Shown here piece after piece: positions 1-8,896 of a stretch of DNA of 64,000 nucleotides. How positions within the stretch are numbered: position 1 is the stretch's first letter; every line of letters starts with the position of its first letter. The DNA lies in the NCBI RefSeq assembly GCF_000374845.1, contig NZ_KB895416.1, forward strand, positions 372,001 to 436,000. The letters are read 5' to 3'. The DNA is from Paenibacillus terrigena DSM 21567 (lineage in GTDB: Bacteria; Bacillota; Bacilli; Paenibacillales; Paenibacillaceae). A program made the position numbers and the translations under genes. The notes under the pieces were generated by a model, which saw only the letters and a program-made list of their open reading frames with translations, was not told the origin of the DNA and did not search any database.

Positions 1-14
1 TTGATACTCTCCTT
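1..14 (-). promoter_or_regulatory. Ribosome binding site of a divergent gene just outside the left edge
   Basis: Read on the minus strand, AAGGAG at 14-9 is followed by eight bases to the window edge, so a start codon would fall immediately outside. This suggests a divergent gene sharing the region with the ThuA gene. The start codon itself cannot be seen. Confidence 0.35.
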
Positions 15-31
15 CATTCATCCAAAAGTCG

Positions 32-45
32 CTTTTGTACAAAAG
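32..45. promoter_or_regulatory. Perfect 14-bp palindrome, possible operator
   Basis: CTTTTGTACAAAAG is a perfect dyad between the putative divergent ribosome site and the ThuA gene, where a repressor of either gene could bind. A weak promoter candidate (TTCTCA at 61-66, 17 bp, TATACT at 84-89) follows it. No regulator can be assigned. Confidence 0.35.
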
Positions 46-201
46 TGTCTTGATCCGACATTCTCAATTATTCTATCACAACCTATACTAAGGTAGAAAA
101 TGTTATCACCACGACAAACTTATCAAGTTAAGTTAGACGCAATACTACAATCTTGTACAGAGGCAGGTTCGTTGGATCACACTACCTTAGGAGGATTAAT
201 G

Positions 202-933
202 ATGGCACACATTCAAGTTACCGTATGGAATGAATATCGACATGAACGTCACAATGAAGTGGTAGCAGGCATTTACCCGGAAGGGATTCATAACGCGATT
301 GCCAGCTATTTGAAAAAAGAAGATACATTCGAAGTGAAGACAGCTGTTCTGGATGACCCGGATCATGGGCTAAGCGATGAGACGCTTGCGAACACGGATG
401 TATTGATTTGGTGGGGGCATATCGCTCACCAAGAAGTACGTGACGATATCGTTGAGAAGGTCCGCAGCAGAGTGTTAGACGGCATGGGATTAATCGTGCT
501 TCACTCCGGTCATGCATCCAAAATATTCGAGAGATTGCTCGGAACAAAAACAGGCGCGTTAAAATGGCGTGATGACGGCGAGAAAGAACGGATCTGGGTC
601 ATTGAGCCAGGTCATCCGATTGCGGAAGGGCTCGGCGAATATATCGAAATTCCAAAAGAAGAAATGTACGGCGAGCGCTTCGAGATTCCTGCACCGGACG
701 AATTGGTATTCATCTCTTGGTTCGAGGGCGGCGAAGTGTTCCGCAGCGGCTGCTGCTATCGCAGAGGCCAAGGGAAAATCTTCTATTTCAGACCGGGTCA
801 CGAGACCTTCCCTGTGTACCATCAGCCAGAAGTCTTGAAGGTGATCTCGAACGCAGTCCGCTGGGCAGCTCCAACGCAAGCGCCGAACGTGACTTATGGC
901 CGCGTAGATCCAATCGAGAAAATCGGAAAATAG
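202..933 (+). CDS. ThuA-like domain protein
   Basis: A 243-residue protein without signal peptide or membrane segment, matching the ThuA family (class-I glutamine-amidotransferase-like fold, found beside sugar-utilisation oxidoreductases). Visible features are the DVLIWWGH strand near residue 70, the [11 protein letters not shown] turn and a C-terminal [13 protein letters not shown] segment before a histidine-rich end, all typical of ThuA. I chose ATG 202 because AGGAGG at 189-194 lies 7 bp upstream; ATG 199 is only 4 bp away, and the frame stays open back to 100 without a ribosome site. A terminator separates it from the GH109-like oxidoreductase downstream, but the pairing of ThuA with Gfo/Idh/MocA enzymes is common and suggests a shared sugar pathway. 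The biochemical reaction of ThuA proteins is not firmly established. Confidence 0.85.
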   Translation: MAHIQVTVWNEYRHERHNEVVAGIYPEGIHNAIASYLKKEDTFEVKTAVLDDPDHGLSDETLANTDVLIWWGHIAHQEVRDDIVEKVRSRVLDGMGLIVLHSGHASKIFERLLGTKTGALKWRDDGEKERIWVIEPGHPIAEGLGEYIEIPKEEMYGERFEIPAPDELVFISWFEGGEVFRSGCCYRRGQGKIFYFRPGHETFPVYHQPEVLKVISNAVRWAAPTQAPNVTYGRVDPIEKIGK

Positions 934-944
934 AAAATCTTCAT

Positions 945-993
945 AGGGACTGCCCGAGATCATCCATCGATGACCTAAGGGCAGTCCTTTTTC
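945..993 (+). terminator. Rho-independent terminator after the ThuA gene
   Basis: The stem GGGACTGCCC (946-955) pairs with GGGCAGTCCT (979-988), followed by a T run. It lies 12 bp after the ThuA stop codon. Confidence 0.85.
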
Positions 994-1203
994 TATATGG
1001 ACCTTAAAGTCATGCGCGAAATGATGATTGATTTCATCATTTATATCGATTTTTTTGTTCTTTCTTTTGATATAAAAGAAAATTTTTGTGACAAAATGGA
1101 AGGAATGAGGGGTGGTCATCAGGAATATTTTAGAGGATGAATCAGAGACCTAAGGGTCAGGTGGCCTTTGGGCATAATCATGAAGGCGATGGAGGAGATC
1201 AGC

Positions 1204-2400
1204 ATGAAGTCGAAAATGAAAATCGGCGTGATTGGATTAGGCGGACGAGGCATCGGGATGATGCAATTAATGCTGCATATGGATGATATCGAAGTGGTTG
1301 CGGTCTGTGATCTGTATGAAGATCGCTGCGAGCAGGCGGCGAAAATCGTGGAGCAGTCGGGACAACCGCGTCCGATGACGACGAAGGATTATACAGAGAT
1401 TGTAGAAATGCCTTCGGTGGATGCGATCGTGGTCACCACCTCGTGGGCGGACCATATCCATGTGGTGGTCGCCGCGATGGAGCATGGCAAATACGTGGCC
1501 TGCGAAGTTGGCGGGGCATATTCCATCCAGGAATGCTGGAAACTGGTTGAAGCCTATGAGCGCACCAAAGTGCCTGTCATGATGCTGGAAAATTGCTGTT
1601 ATGGGCGAACAGAGCTGATGCTCCTGCATATGGTGCAGCAGGGCGTGCTTGGGGAGATTGTTCACTGTACAGGTGGATACATGCATGATTTGCGCTATGA
1701 GATCGCCTATGGCAAGGAGAATCGCCATTATCGCTTGAACAATTATATTCACCGCAACTGCGATAATTATCCGACACATCAGCTCGGACCGATTGCCCGC
1801 ATCCTCGACATCAATCATGGCAATCGGATGGTATCGCTCGTCTCCGTCGCGTCCAAGTCGGCAGGGCTTCATGATTACGTGAAGAACGTGAAGCAGGACG
1901 AGGAGCTCGCGAAGGTGAACTTCCTGCAAGGCGACATTGTAACGACGACAATCAAGTGCGCTCGTGGCGAGACGATCACGCTGACGCTGGATACGACGCT
2001 GCCACGGTATTATTCGAGAAACTTCTCGGTTCGCGGAACGAAAGGCATGTACACGGAGGATAACGATTCGTTGTTCATCGAAGGCGTACATAACGAGTTC
2101 GAGGGGGATTGGCGAAGCCAATGGGGCAATATCGAGCAGTATCGGGAGCAATACGATCATCCGATCTGGGAGGCGTATCAGAAGGAAGGCATCAAGCAGG
2201 GCCACGGCGGCATGGACTGGCTAGTTCTACGAGACTTCTTCGACAGCGTGCAGCAAGGAACGCAGACGCCGATCGATGTCTATGATATGGCGAGTTGGAT
2301 GAGCATCTCGGCGCTTAGCGAGAGTTCCATCACCACGGGCGGTCAGGCGGTAGCGATCCCGGATTTCACGAATGGTAAGTGGATGAATACGAATCGTTAG
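1204..2400 (+). CDS. Gfo/Idh/MocA-family oxidoreductase, GH109-like
   Basis: A 398-residue cytoplasmic NAD(P)-dependent enzyme. The N-terminus has the Rossmann glycine motif GVIGLGGRG (residues 6-14). The segment CEVGGA replaces the common EKP motif, and MMLENCCYGR, GGYMHDLR and YPTHQLGPIA follow. That order resembles the GH109 branch (NAD-dependent alpha-N-acetylgalactosaminidases) more than plain inositol or glucose-fructose dehydrogenases; the assignment is from motif memory and the substrate is unknown. ATG 1204 follows GGAGGAG (1191-1197) by 6 bp; an upstream TTG at 1168 and ATG at 1180 lack a comparable site. It lies beside the ThuA gene and is followed by a strong terminator, so it is probably monocistronic. 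GH109 activity would fit a window rich in amino-sugar and glycan enzymes. Confidence 0.85.
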   Translation: MKSKMKIGVIGLGGRGIGMMQLMLHMDDIEVVAVCDLYEDRCEQAAKIVEQSGQPRPMTTKDYTEIVEMPSVDAIVVTTSWADHIHVVVAAMEHGKYVACEVGGAYSIQECWKLVEAYERTKVPVMMLENCCYGRTELMLLHMVQQGVLGEIVHCTGGYMHDLRYEIAYGKENRHYRLNNYIHRNCDNYPTHQLGPIARILDINHGNRMVSLVSVASKSAGLHDYVKNVKQDEELAKVNFLQGDIVTTTIKCARGETITLTLDTTLPRYYSRNFSVRGTKGMYTEDNDSLFIEGVHNEFEGDWRSQWGNIEQYREQYDHPIWEAYQKEGIKQGHGGMDWLVLRDFFDSVQQGTQTPIDVYDMASWMSISALSESSITTGGQAVAIPDFTNGKWMNTNR

Positions 2401-2422
2401 GCAAGTGAGATGTGTATCGGAT

Positions 2423-2475
2423 AAAAAAGCAGTTGCAACCCATTTGAAGAAGATGGGGCAACTGCTTTTTTTCTT
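2423..2475 (+). terminator. Rho-independent terminator after the GH109-like gene
   Basis: AGCAGTTGCaaCCC pairs with GGGGCAACTGCT, with an A run before and a T run after, so it could act in both directions. Confidence 0.85.
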
Positions 2476-2537
2476 GCATTTTATCGTTTGGTGCGCTGTC
2501 GAAAAGCCGTAGCAAACACAAGCTATAGAATGTATCA

Positions 2538-2573
2538 AGCCAAGTTCGCTTCCTTGCGAATTTGGCTTTTTGT
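2538..2573. terminator. Second inverted repeat before the convergent regulator
   Basis: AAGCCAAGTTCGC and GCGAATTTGGCTT pair around a short loop, followed by TTTTT on the plus strand. It lies between the convergent oxidoreductase and response-regulator genes and probably insulates them. Confidence 0.6.
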
Positions 2574-2593
2574 TATTGCAAATAACAACTATC

Positions 2594-4195
2594 TTATTTT
2601 ATGTCTGTGAAGTCTTTCTTATATTCATTCGGTGTACAGCCGACATCTTCTTTGAAGAGCTTGGAGAAATAAGAATAGTTCGAATACCCTACTTTCGTTG
2701 TGATTGTAAATAGAGGTAAATGCGTTGTTTTTAACAAATGCTTGGCAGCGGAAATTCGGACTTGAATCACATAATTTCCGAGGGAGATACCCGTTTCTTT
2801 CTTAAATAGCCTTGCGAGATAGTCGGGATGGAGATAGACGATTTCAGCCAGATTGTTGCGTGTGAGATCGTCACCGTAATGGGAATGAATATATTGCTTG
2901 ATTTCGTCGACAACAGATTTGGGTTGTTCGGCGAAGTTCCTGTATTCCATCGCGGTATTCACTAGATAGGTAAGGTATTCCTCCATATCCTCGATCGAAT
3001 ACAAGGAATGCATGAATAATTGGTCATTGGTTTTCCCTGTGTATAATTTATGAGCTTGAATCCCTTTGTTTTTGAGAAAAGAATATACGAGCTGCACCAT
3101 ATCCAATCGGAACAAGCTAAGGCTCGAGGTTCCAAGCGTGTTACGATACAACATATCACTTAAGTATTGGGTTGTTTCTTGCAGAAAAGCAGTGGATTTG
3201 TTCTGGTTCAACAGCTCTTCCAAATGGGCCAAGTTAGGAGGGATGTAGCCTACTTGATTTTGATGGTAATATTCTACGAAAAAAGTTTGATTTCGAGATT
3301 TCGTCATCTCTTCATTCATGGTTAACAATTGCTTAATGATCAGGCTGATTCCCTCAAGTCCTCTAGATAAGCCGACATTGCAGCAAACATCGCATTTCAG
3401 ATATGGGTTCGCTTTCAGTATGAATGAAGAACAGAGTTCTTCAAGCATTTGTGAATCGGGGGAATGATCCCATTTGAATATGACGATCCAATTATATTCT
3501 TTGTATTCTAATAGGGTCTCAATTGAAAAATAAGGGCTCTGAAATAATTCATGCATCACATTGATCAGCGCATAATCGAAAAGTCCTTTTTCTTCTTTTC
3601 CCATGCTCCCAGCGTAAGGGAAGATATTGAATAATAAGGGCTGGAAGATATCAAACGGCTGATAGGACAGATTATTATCTTCGATAAAATTGAGTATCGC
3701 TGATGATTTCATCGGATAAGAGGTACTGCTATTGATGAGTTTACGCCAAAAATGTTCAACGATTTTTGGTTGATTTTTTTGCCAAAGCGTGCCTTCCTGT
3801 ATCGATTTTTCATTTTGTTTATCTTCTTTTGCTCTTGTAACAGCTTTTTGGATGATAAGCATCAATTTATCAAATTCGATCGGCTTGAGGAAATATTCAA
3901 AGCTTTGCAATTCAATAGCCTTTTGCGCATAGTTGAAATCTGCGTAATTCGTCAGGAATATGGCTTGAACGCTGTAATTCTCTCCACGAATCCACGCCAG
4001 AAGCTCCAGTCCGCTTCCTTGAGGCATTTCAATATCGGAAATCAAAATTTGAACAGCATGTTTTTTGAATATTTCGCGTGCTTGAGCTACATTGTTAGCG
4101 GTATAAATGTTTTCAATCCCGAGTGATTTCCAGTCGATTTTTTGTTCGAGTGCGGATACGACAAAGTAGTCGTCATCAACAAGTAACACATTCAT
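2594..4195 (-). CDS. YesN-type response regulator with AraC DNA-binding domain
   Basis: A 533-residue protein. The receiver domain occupies roughly residues 1-120, with acidic residues DDD at 7-9, phospho-acceptor D54 in ISDIEMP and the conserved K in FLKPIEF. A long poorly conserved middle region follows, and an AraC/XylS double helix-turn-helix fills about the last 100 residues (YLARLFKKETG; VGYSNYSYFSKLFKE). I chose the ATG at 4195 because GGGGGAG lies 7 bp upstream; an ATG at 4210 falls inside that ribosome site. It is cotranscribed with the kinase gene 21 bp upstream and divergent from the importer at 6242. By analogy with B. subtilis YesMN and LplABC-type systems, it should activate that importer in response to an extracellular glycan. 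The AAGTCTGAA repeats at 6051-6175 are the likely binding sites. Confidence 0.9.
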   Translation of the reverse strand: MNVLLVDDDYFVVSALEQKIDWKSLGIENIYTANNVAQAREIFKKHAVQILISDIEMPQGSGLELLAWIRGENYSVQAIFLTNYADFNYAQKAIELQSFEYFLKPIEFDKLMLIIQKAVTRAKEDKQNEKSIQEGTLWQKNQPKIVEHFWRKLINSSTSYPMKSSAILNFIEDNNLSYQPFDIFQPLLFNIFPYAGSMGKEEKGLFDYALINVMHELFQSPYFSIETLLEYKEYNWIVIFKWDHSPDSQMLEELCSSFILKANPYLKCDVCCNVGLSRGLEGISLIIKQLLTMNEEMTKSRNQTFFVEYYHQNQVGYIPPNLAHLEELLNQNKSTAFLQETTQYLSDMLYRNTLGTSSLSLFRLDMVQLVYSFLKNKGIQAHKLYTGKTNDQLFMHSLYSIEDMEEYLTYLVNTAMEYRNFAEQPKSVVDEIKQYIHSHYGDDLTRNNLAEIVYLHPDYLARLFKKETGISLGNYVIQVRISAAKHLLKTTHLPLFTITTKVGYSNYSYFSKLFKEDVGCTPNEYKKDFTDIK

Positions 4196-4216
4196 ATACT
4201 GCTCCCCCATTCATAG

Positions 4217-5953
4217 TTACTTCGGTAGATCCGGAAGGTATAAGATGACGCAAGCCCCGCCACCCTCTATATTAGAGAAGCTGACTCTTTCTTTATTAAG
4301 ATAGAGGTATTCGAGTCTCTGCAGGGTATTCATAATGCCGATGTGTGTACCATCGCTTTGCTCTAGGTGCTGTCCTGCATTCAATTTCGCTAGGATGGCG
4401 GATGGAAACCCAGGGCCGTTGTCTGCAATTTGGATGACGGTCATTTCTTCTTCTATAAAGCGATCAACTTTCAGTACGATATGGACTTCATTGTCTCTAG
4501 AAACCGCATATTTCACCGCATTTTCGATGAAAGTCTGAAGTACAAGCGGTGGGATTTGCACATCACTAGCCTCATCAGCATGTTCAATTCGATATATAAA
4601 TGCATTGCGGTAACGGCTTTTTTGAATTTCGAGATAGATTCTGACATGTTCAATCTCATCTTTCAGGTTTACGAAATTCTGATCATTCTGGAAGATATAC
4701 CGAAAATATTTAGAGGTCGATAATGTCATATGTTCGATTTCCGCATACATTTGCATTTGAGCCATACTGTAGATCGTCGTTAGACAATTCAGAAAGAAAT
4801 GAGGTTTAATTTGGAGCTGCATATAATTCAGTTGTATGTTTTGCTTCTCTAACTCACGTTCGTAAATATCTATTTTATACTGTTTGATTTGATCAACGAG
4901 ATGAAGAAACTGCTTATTGGCTTTCTCCAGTTCGATGATTTTGCTGCCTTTCATCTCCATCGGATCGCCGCCGTCGTTCCAGAAGGTGAGGTTATAGGAA
5001 AATGTTTTAATAGGCGTCAACACTTTTTTCTTAAAATAGAAGAGCAGGAAACAAAGATTGCAGGCGATAATAACAGCAAGAAGGACAATAAGCAGCTGGG
5101 CAATCATGATCTTCTCGAAGGCTCCGAATTGAATGACGAGCTTGACGTAGAAAGAAGCATTCGTGAATTCACCGTTTACGGTGGTTCTCGTCTGGACAAG
5201 ATTCAGGAGCGTAGGCTTATCCGGCTGGCTGCTAATCGCTTTTCCATTGTTGGATATGGGACTCGTGATGTTCTGCTCCGACTCATCAATCAAGGAGACA
5301 AAACCATTCTCGCCAAGATTGATTTGCCGCAAAGGGGAAATGAGCTCATCCGCAGGGATCATGCTAATCATGTAACTGTTTTGATAAGGTACGATATTAA
5401 TGATGTAATACGTGTTGTTCACTTGCATCGAAGTCCATCTGGAATAAAACTTCTCATATACATCTTGATCTTCGAGATGGGACACAACCTGTCTCTTGAG
5501 CTCTTTAAAATCTGAATAGGATAGGTTCATCGGTGAGCAATTCAGAAAAAGCTGCTGATTCTCTAAATAATAGAAGAAATTAAATTGCTGTTCATAGTTT
5601 TTTTGCAGTTCTGTAAATCGTTTGCGGATGTTCTCGTTCGCTTTTAGAAACTCGATGCTGTTCATGTCGCTGTGATTCATCGTCTTCATATTTTCATCGT
5701 TTGCAAGAGTCCATCCCATATAATGATTAATGTAGGAAAAATCATGATTAATGCGGTTGATATACAAATCGGCCGTGTCCTGTAAACTTCGAGTAGACTG
5801 TTGCTTCACGATGGAAATCGTAGCTACACTGATAATGAGGTCTAGCAGGAGTACGATGAATGAGATGATTAAGATAATCTGGATATAATGCCGCAGGGGA
5901 TATATTTTGCTGTTGGTATTTGTGCCAGATGTCACGACAACGCGTCCTTTCAA
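4217..5953 (-). CDS. YesM-type sensor histidine kinase
   Basis: A 578-residue membrane kinase. A first membrane segment (about residues 24-50) is followed by an extracytoplasmic sensor region of roughly 230 residues and a second membrane segment (about 280-305). A HAMP-like linker, the His_kinase domain with H385 in QIKPHFFLN and a HATPase domain (FIENAVKYA, DNGPGF) complete the protein. This is the 5TM-less YesM class that partners AraC-type regulators. The start is a TTG at 5953 with only a weak GGATCC upstream; an in-frame GTG seven codons in is a real alternative, so the N-terminus is uncertain. It is the first gene of the kinase-regulator operon and diverges from the sugar importer. The signal is probably an oligosaccharide or its binding protein; the sequence does not say which. 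Confidence 0.9.
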   Translation of the reverse strand: MKGRVVVTSGTNTNSKIYPLRHYIQIILIISFIVLLLDLIISVATISIVKQQSTRSLQDTADLYINRINHDFSYINHYMGWTLANDENMKTMNHSDMNSIEFLKANENIRKRFTELQKNYEQQFNFFYYLENQQLFLNCSPMNLSYSDFKELKRQVVSHLEDQDVYEKFYSRWTSMQVNNTYYIINIVPYQNSYMISMIPADELISPLRQINLGENGFVSLIDESEQNITSPISNNGKAISSQPDKPTLLNLVQTRTTVNGEFTNASFYVKLVIQFGAFEKIMIAQLLIVLLAVIIACNLCFLLFYFKKKVLTPIKTFSYNLTFWNDGGDPMEMKGSKIIELEKANKQFLHLVDQIKQYKIDIYERELEKQNIQLNYMQLQIKPHFFLNCLTTIYSMAQMQMYAEIEHMTLSTSKYFRYIFQNDQNFVNLKDEIEHVRIYLEIQKSRYRNAFIYRIEHADEASDVQIPPLVLQTFIENAVKYAVSRDNEVHIVLKVDRFIEEEMTVIQIADNGPGFPSAILAKLNAGQHLEQSDGTHIGIMNTLQRLEYLYLNKERVSFSNIEGGGACVILYLPDLPK

Positions 5954-6050
5954 GTGGATCCATATTATGAATGCGCTTTATTGTTCCTGTTAAAAGTATT
6001 ATAAAACTTCTGCATAGAAAAAACAGAGAGAGCGAAGTGATTTCACGTCA

Positions 6051-6200
6051 AAGTCTGAAAATCGCAAGGAAAAGTCTGAATACGACAACAGGTAATCATT
6101 GAATTTGAACATGACCTCTTTTTTTGTTATGTAAGCGGATTCAGAAGTCTGAATAATGGCTTGAAAGTGTCTGAATTACCGAAACGAAAGAAGCTATGAT
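6051..6200 (+). promoter_or_regulatory. Paired AAGTCTGAA direct repeats and promoter of the first sugar importer
   Basis: AAGTCTGAA occurs at 6051-6059, 6072-6080 and 6145-6153, and a variant (GTCTGAA core) at 6169-6175. The copies form two pairs with 21- and 22-bp periods, two helical turns, as expected for a double-HTH AraC-type regulator. The last copy overlaps the expected -35 region of a TATGAT -10 box at 6195-6200 ahead of the lipoprotein gene. Assignment to the adjacent YesN-type regulator is inference. Confidence 0.6.
6129..6144 (+). promoter_or_regulatory. cre-like catabolite control site
   Basis: ATGTAAGCGGATTCAG fits the relaxed cre consensus WTGNAANCGNWWNCAW at all but the last position. 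It abuts the promoter-proximal AAGTCTGAA repeat, so CcpA binding would compete with the activator at the importer promoter. Confidence 0.5.
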
Positions 6201-6241
6201 AAAGATGTTCATAAATCAGAAATGTTGAGGGGGAATCGGGA

Positions 6242-7861
6242 ATGGGCAAACAGCCACAAAAGCCTTGGTATCGAATAATTACCGCGCTTCTTCTTGTAAC
6301 GGCATTGATTGGGAGTCTTGCGGCATGCAGTGGTGAGAAGAAAGAGGAGAGCTCTACGAAGACGAATACAGAGACGGAGACGGGCAATATGAACAAAGAA
6401 GGCCTGCCGATTGTGAAGGAACCGGTTACCTTAAAAGTATTGACCGTTCGTTGGGGCAATATGGGGGACACGTTTACACAGAATCAGTGGCTTAAAGACC
6501 TGGCGAAGAATACGAATGTGAAAATCGATTGGCAGGTCATGTCATCTAATGATTGGGCCGAACAGAAATCGATTATGTTAGCCAGCGGCACACTTCCGGA
6601 CGTGGTGATCGGCAACCAGACCTTCTCAGATTCCGATATCGTCAATAACTTGAGCTACTTCCGACCCTTAGACGATTACATTGATCAATATATGCCAAAT
6701 TTGAAAGCCGCGATGGAAGAAACACCTGATATGAAAAAGATCAGCACCTTCCCGGATGGGAAGATCTATTCGTTGCCTGCACGATTGCCATCTCGTCCGA
6801 AGAGTTCGCGCCAACCGGTCAATAACAAAACATGGCTCGATAAATTAGGGCTGAAGGCTCCGACTACGGTTGATGAACTTTACAATGTCCTCAAAGCTTT
6901 CAAAGAACAAGATGCAAATGGAAATGGCAAGCATGATGAAGTTCCTTATGTTGAAGCAAGTAATGACATGATCAGTCCATGGGGGATTGCTGATCTGAAT
7001 ACGAACTTCATGATCATTCAAGATGGAAAACCCGTATACTATCCGACCACAGATGCTTATAAAGAAGGTCTTAAGTGGGAGAGTAAATTGTATGCAGAAG
7101 GTTTGATTGACAAAGAAGTATTCACGCAGGACGATACGATGAAAATGGCGAAGTTCCAAAACCCGGATGCGCCAATCGTAGGTTTTACGTATCAATGGAC
7201 ACCGGATGCGGTATTCGGCAAATGGGGAGATCAATACGAGACCATTCCTCCGATTGCGGGTCCGGACGGTAAGCGCTATACGATCGGGAATCCAGTGGGG
7301 ATGAATCTATCTCGTAACGAGTTCTTGATTACAACATCGAATAAGTATCCGGAGATTTCTGCACGGTGGGCAGATCAATTCTATACGAATGAAGCAAGTA
7401 TTCAGAACTTCTGGGGGGCAATTGGAACCGTTATTCAGAAGAATGACGATGGTACGTATACGCTCATGGATCCACCAGCAGGTACGAGCGCAGATGCCTG
7501 GTACTGGGATCAATCGCTTCGTGATTTCGGACCGAAATACGTAAGTCCATCCTTCGAGAAGAACATCATTCTAAACCCGAAGGCGGGAGACGGTCTGAAA
7601 TTACAACTGGATAAGCTGGGAAGCGATTACGTAACGACGCCGTATCCGAACGTGATGTACACGTCGAAGGAATTTGAGGAACTGCCGACCTTAACCACGG
7701 ATATTGACACCTATGTGAATACGATGCGGGCCCAATTCATTACGAAGGGCAATATTGACGAAGGCTGGGATGCGTATGTCAAGCAGCTCAATGATATGGG
7801 TCTTGAGAAGTTAATCCAAATCCGTACGGATGCGTATAGTCGTTACACGAGCGTTAAATAA
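6242..7861 (+). CDS. Sugar ABC transporter substrate-binding lipoprotein (LplA-like)
   Basis: A 539-residue lipoprotein. Basic N-terminus, hydrophobic core and lipobox LAAC put the lipidated cysteine at C29. An acidic, Thr/Ser-rich tether follows, then a family-1 type solute-binding domain (NTNVKIDWQVMSS, SGTLPDVVIG, DDYIDQYMPNLK). The length of over 500 residues is typical of LplA/YtcQ-type proteins that bind oligosaccharides released from complex polysaccharides. A ribosome site (GAGGGGGA) precedes ATG 6242. It leads the operon with two permeases, and no ATPase is encoded nearby, as is usual for this class, which borrows a shared MsmX-type ATPase. It is divergent from the YesM/YesN pair, with likely regulator repeats and a cre-like site in the gap. 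The ligand is not predictable from sequence. Confidence 0.9.
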   Translation: MGKQPQKPWYRIITALLLVTALIGSLAACSGEKKEESSTKTNTETETGNMNKEGLPIVKEPVTLKVLTVRWGNMGDTFTQNQWLKDLAKNTNVKIDWQVMSSNDWAEQKSIMLASGTLPDVVIGNQTFSDSDIVNNLSYFRPLDDYIDQYMPNLKAAMEETPDMKKISTFPDGKIYSLPARLPSRPKSSRQPVNNKTWLDKLGLKAPTTVDELYNVLKAFKEQDANGNGKHDEVPYVEASNDMISPWGIADLNTNFMIIQDGKPVYYPTTDAYKEGLKWESKLYAEGLIDKEVFTQDDTMKMAKFQNPDAPIVGFTYQWTPDAVFGKWGDQYETIPPIAGPDGKRYTIGNPVGMNLSRNEFLITTSNKYPEISARWADQFYTNEASIQNFWGAIGTVIQKNDDGTYTLMDPPAGTSADAWYWDQSLRDFGPKYVSPSFEKNIILNPKAGDGLKLQLDKLGSDYVTTPYPNVMYTSKEFEELPTLTTDIDTYVNTMRAQFITKGNIDEGWDAYVKQLNDMGLEKLIQIRTDAYSRYTSVK

Positions 7862-7971
7862 TCATTGCTCTTTCTAGATGCCGCTTCGCAGCGTTTCCTG
7901 TGAGGCGGTATTTTTACAAGAATATATGCCGCTATAGGAAGTTATCAGATATGAAGGAGGGGTATGTTCAA

Positions 7972-8880
7972 ATGAATGCAGGGCGGACATTCGGACAGGT
8001 CAAACGAAATTGGGGACTGTATTTATTGCTGCTTCCCGCAGTGGTGCTTACGTTATTATTCGCGTACAAGCCGATGTACGGGGTGCTTATTGCCTTTAAA
8101 AATTACAGCCCTGCGCTGGGGATTACAGACAGCCCTTGGGCGGGATTTAAGTATTTTGAGAAGTTTTTTAATTCCTATCAATTCTCAGCAACCATTAAGA
8201 ATACGTTGATCATCAGCTTGTACAGCTTAATTACATTTCCAATTCCGATCATACTAGCGTTGGTGATCAATCATATGAGAGCCAACCGGTTTCGGAGGTT
8301 CTTTCAGACGATATCGTACATGCCTCATTTTATTTCGACGGTTGTTATGGTCGGTTTGATGATGATTCTGCTCTCGCCAAGCACCGGGTTACTTGTCAAT
8401 TTGTTCGGATTGATCGGCAAAGAGGCGCCGGATCTGATGGGGTCTGCAGGTTTATTCAGCAGTGTCTATGTCTGGTCAGATGTGTGGCAGCATGTCGGGT
8501 GGGACAGCATTATCTTTATCGCCGCATTGTCTGCTGTAGATCCAAGTCTCTACGAGGCTGCGACCGTAGACGGTGCGAGCCGCTGGCATAAAGTTCGCTA
8601 TATCGATATTCCGATGCTCATGCCGACAGCGATTACCTTGCTGATTTTACGCGTCGGTGGATTGCTTGGGGTTGGTTTTGAAAAGGTGTATCTAATGCAG
8701 AATGACCTGAATATCACCTCAAGCGAAATATTGTCTACGTATGTCTACAAAATCGGTCTGCTCAGCAGCCAATATAGCTTCTCTTCGGCGATTAACTTAT
8801 TTAACACCGTCATTAACTTTATTCTGCTGATCTTGGTCAATCAATTGTCCAAAAAGGTTAGCGAAAACAGCTTGTGGTAG
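7972..8880 (+). CDS. Sugar ABC transporter permease (LplB-like)
   Basis: A 302-residue integral membrane protein of the MalF/LplB class, with about six membrane helices. The N-terminal hallmark LYLLLLPAVVLTLLFAYKPMYG is followed by a FKNYSP loop, and the EAA coupling motif YEAATVDGASRWHKVRYIDIP is near residues 205-225. ATG 7972 follows AAGGAGGGG by 9 bp; an upstream in-frame extension to 7900 has no support. It lies between the binding-protein gene and the second permease gene and would form the heterodimeric channel with the latter. Energy must come from an ATPase encoded elsewhere. Confidence 0.9.
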   Translation: MNAGRTFGQVKRNWGLYLLLLPAVVLTLLFAYKPMYGVLIAFKNYSPALGITDSPWAGFKYFEKFFNSYQFSATIKNTLIISLYSLITFPIPIILALVINHMRANRFRRFFQTISYMPHFISTVVMVGLMMILLSPSTGLLVNLFGLIGKEAPDLMGSAGLFSSVYVWSDVWQHVGWDSIIFIAALSAVDPSLYEAATVDGASRWHKVRYIDIPMLMPTAITLLILRVGGLLGVGFEKVYLMQNDLNITSSEILSTYVYKIGLLSSQYSFSSAINLFNTVINFILLILVNQLSKKVSENSLW

Positions 8881-8896
8881 AAGGAGGAGGAACAAC

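Noticed and set aside
1061..1081. The inverted repeat TTTCTTTT / AAAAGAAA before the GH109-like gene
   Set aside because: It is short and consists only of A/T-rich sequence, so chance is likely; it is kept out of the feature list.
1267..2205. A 312-codon minus-strand open frame
   Set aside because: It is antisense to the GH109-like oxidoreductase and its His/Arg/Ile-rich translation has no family character.
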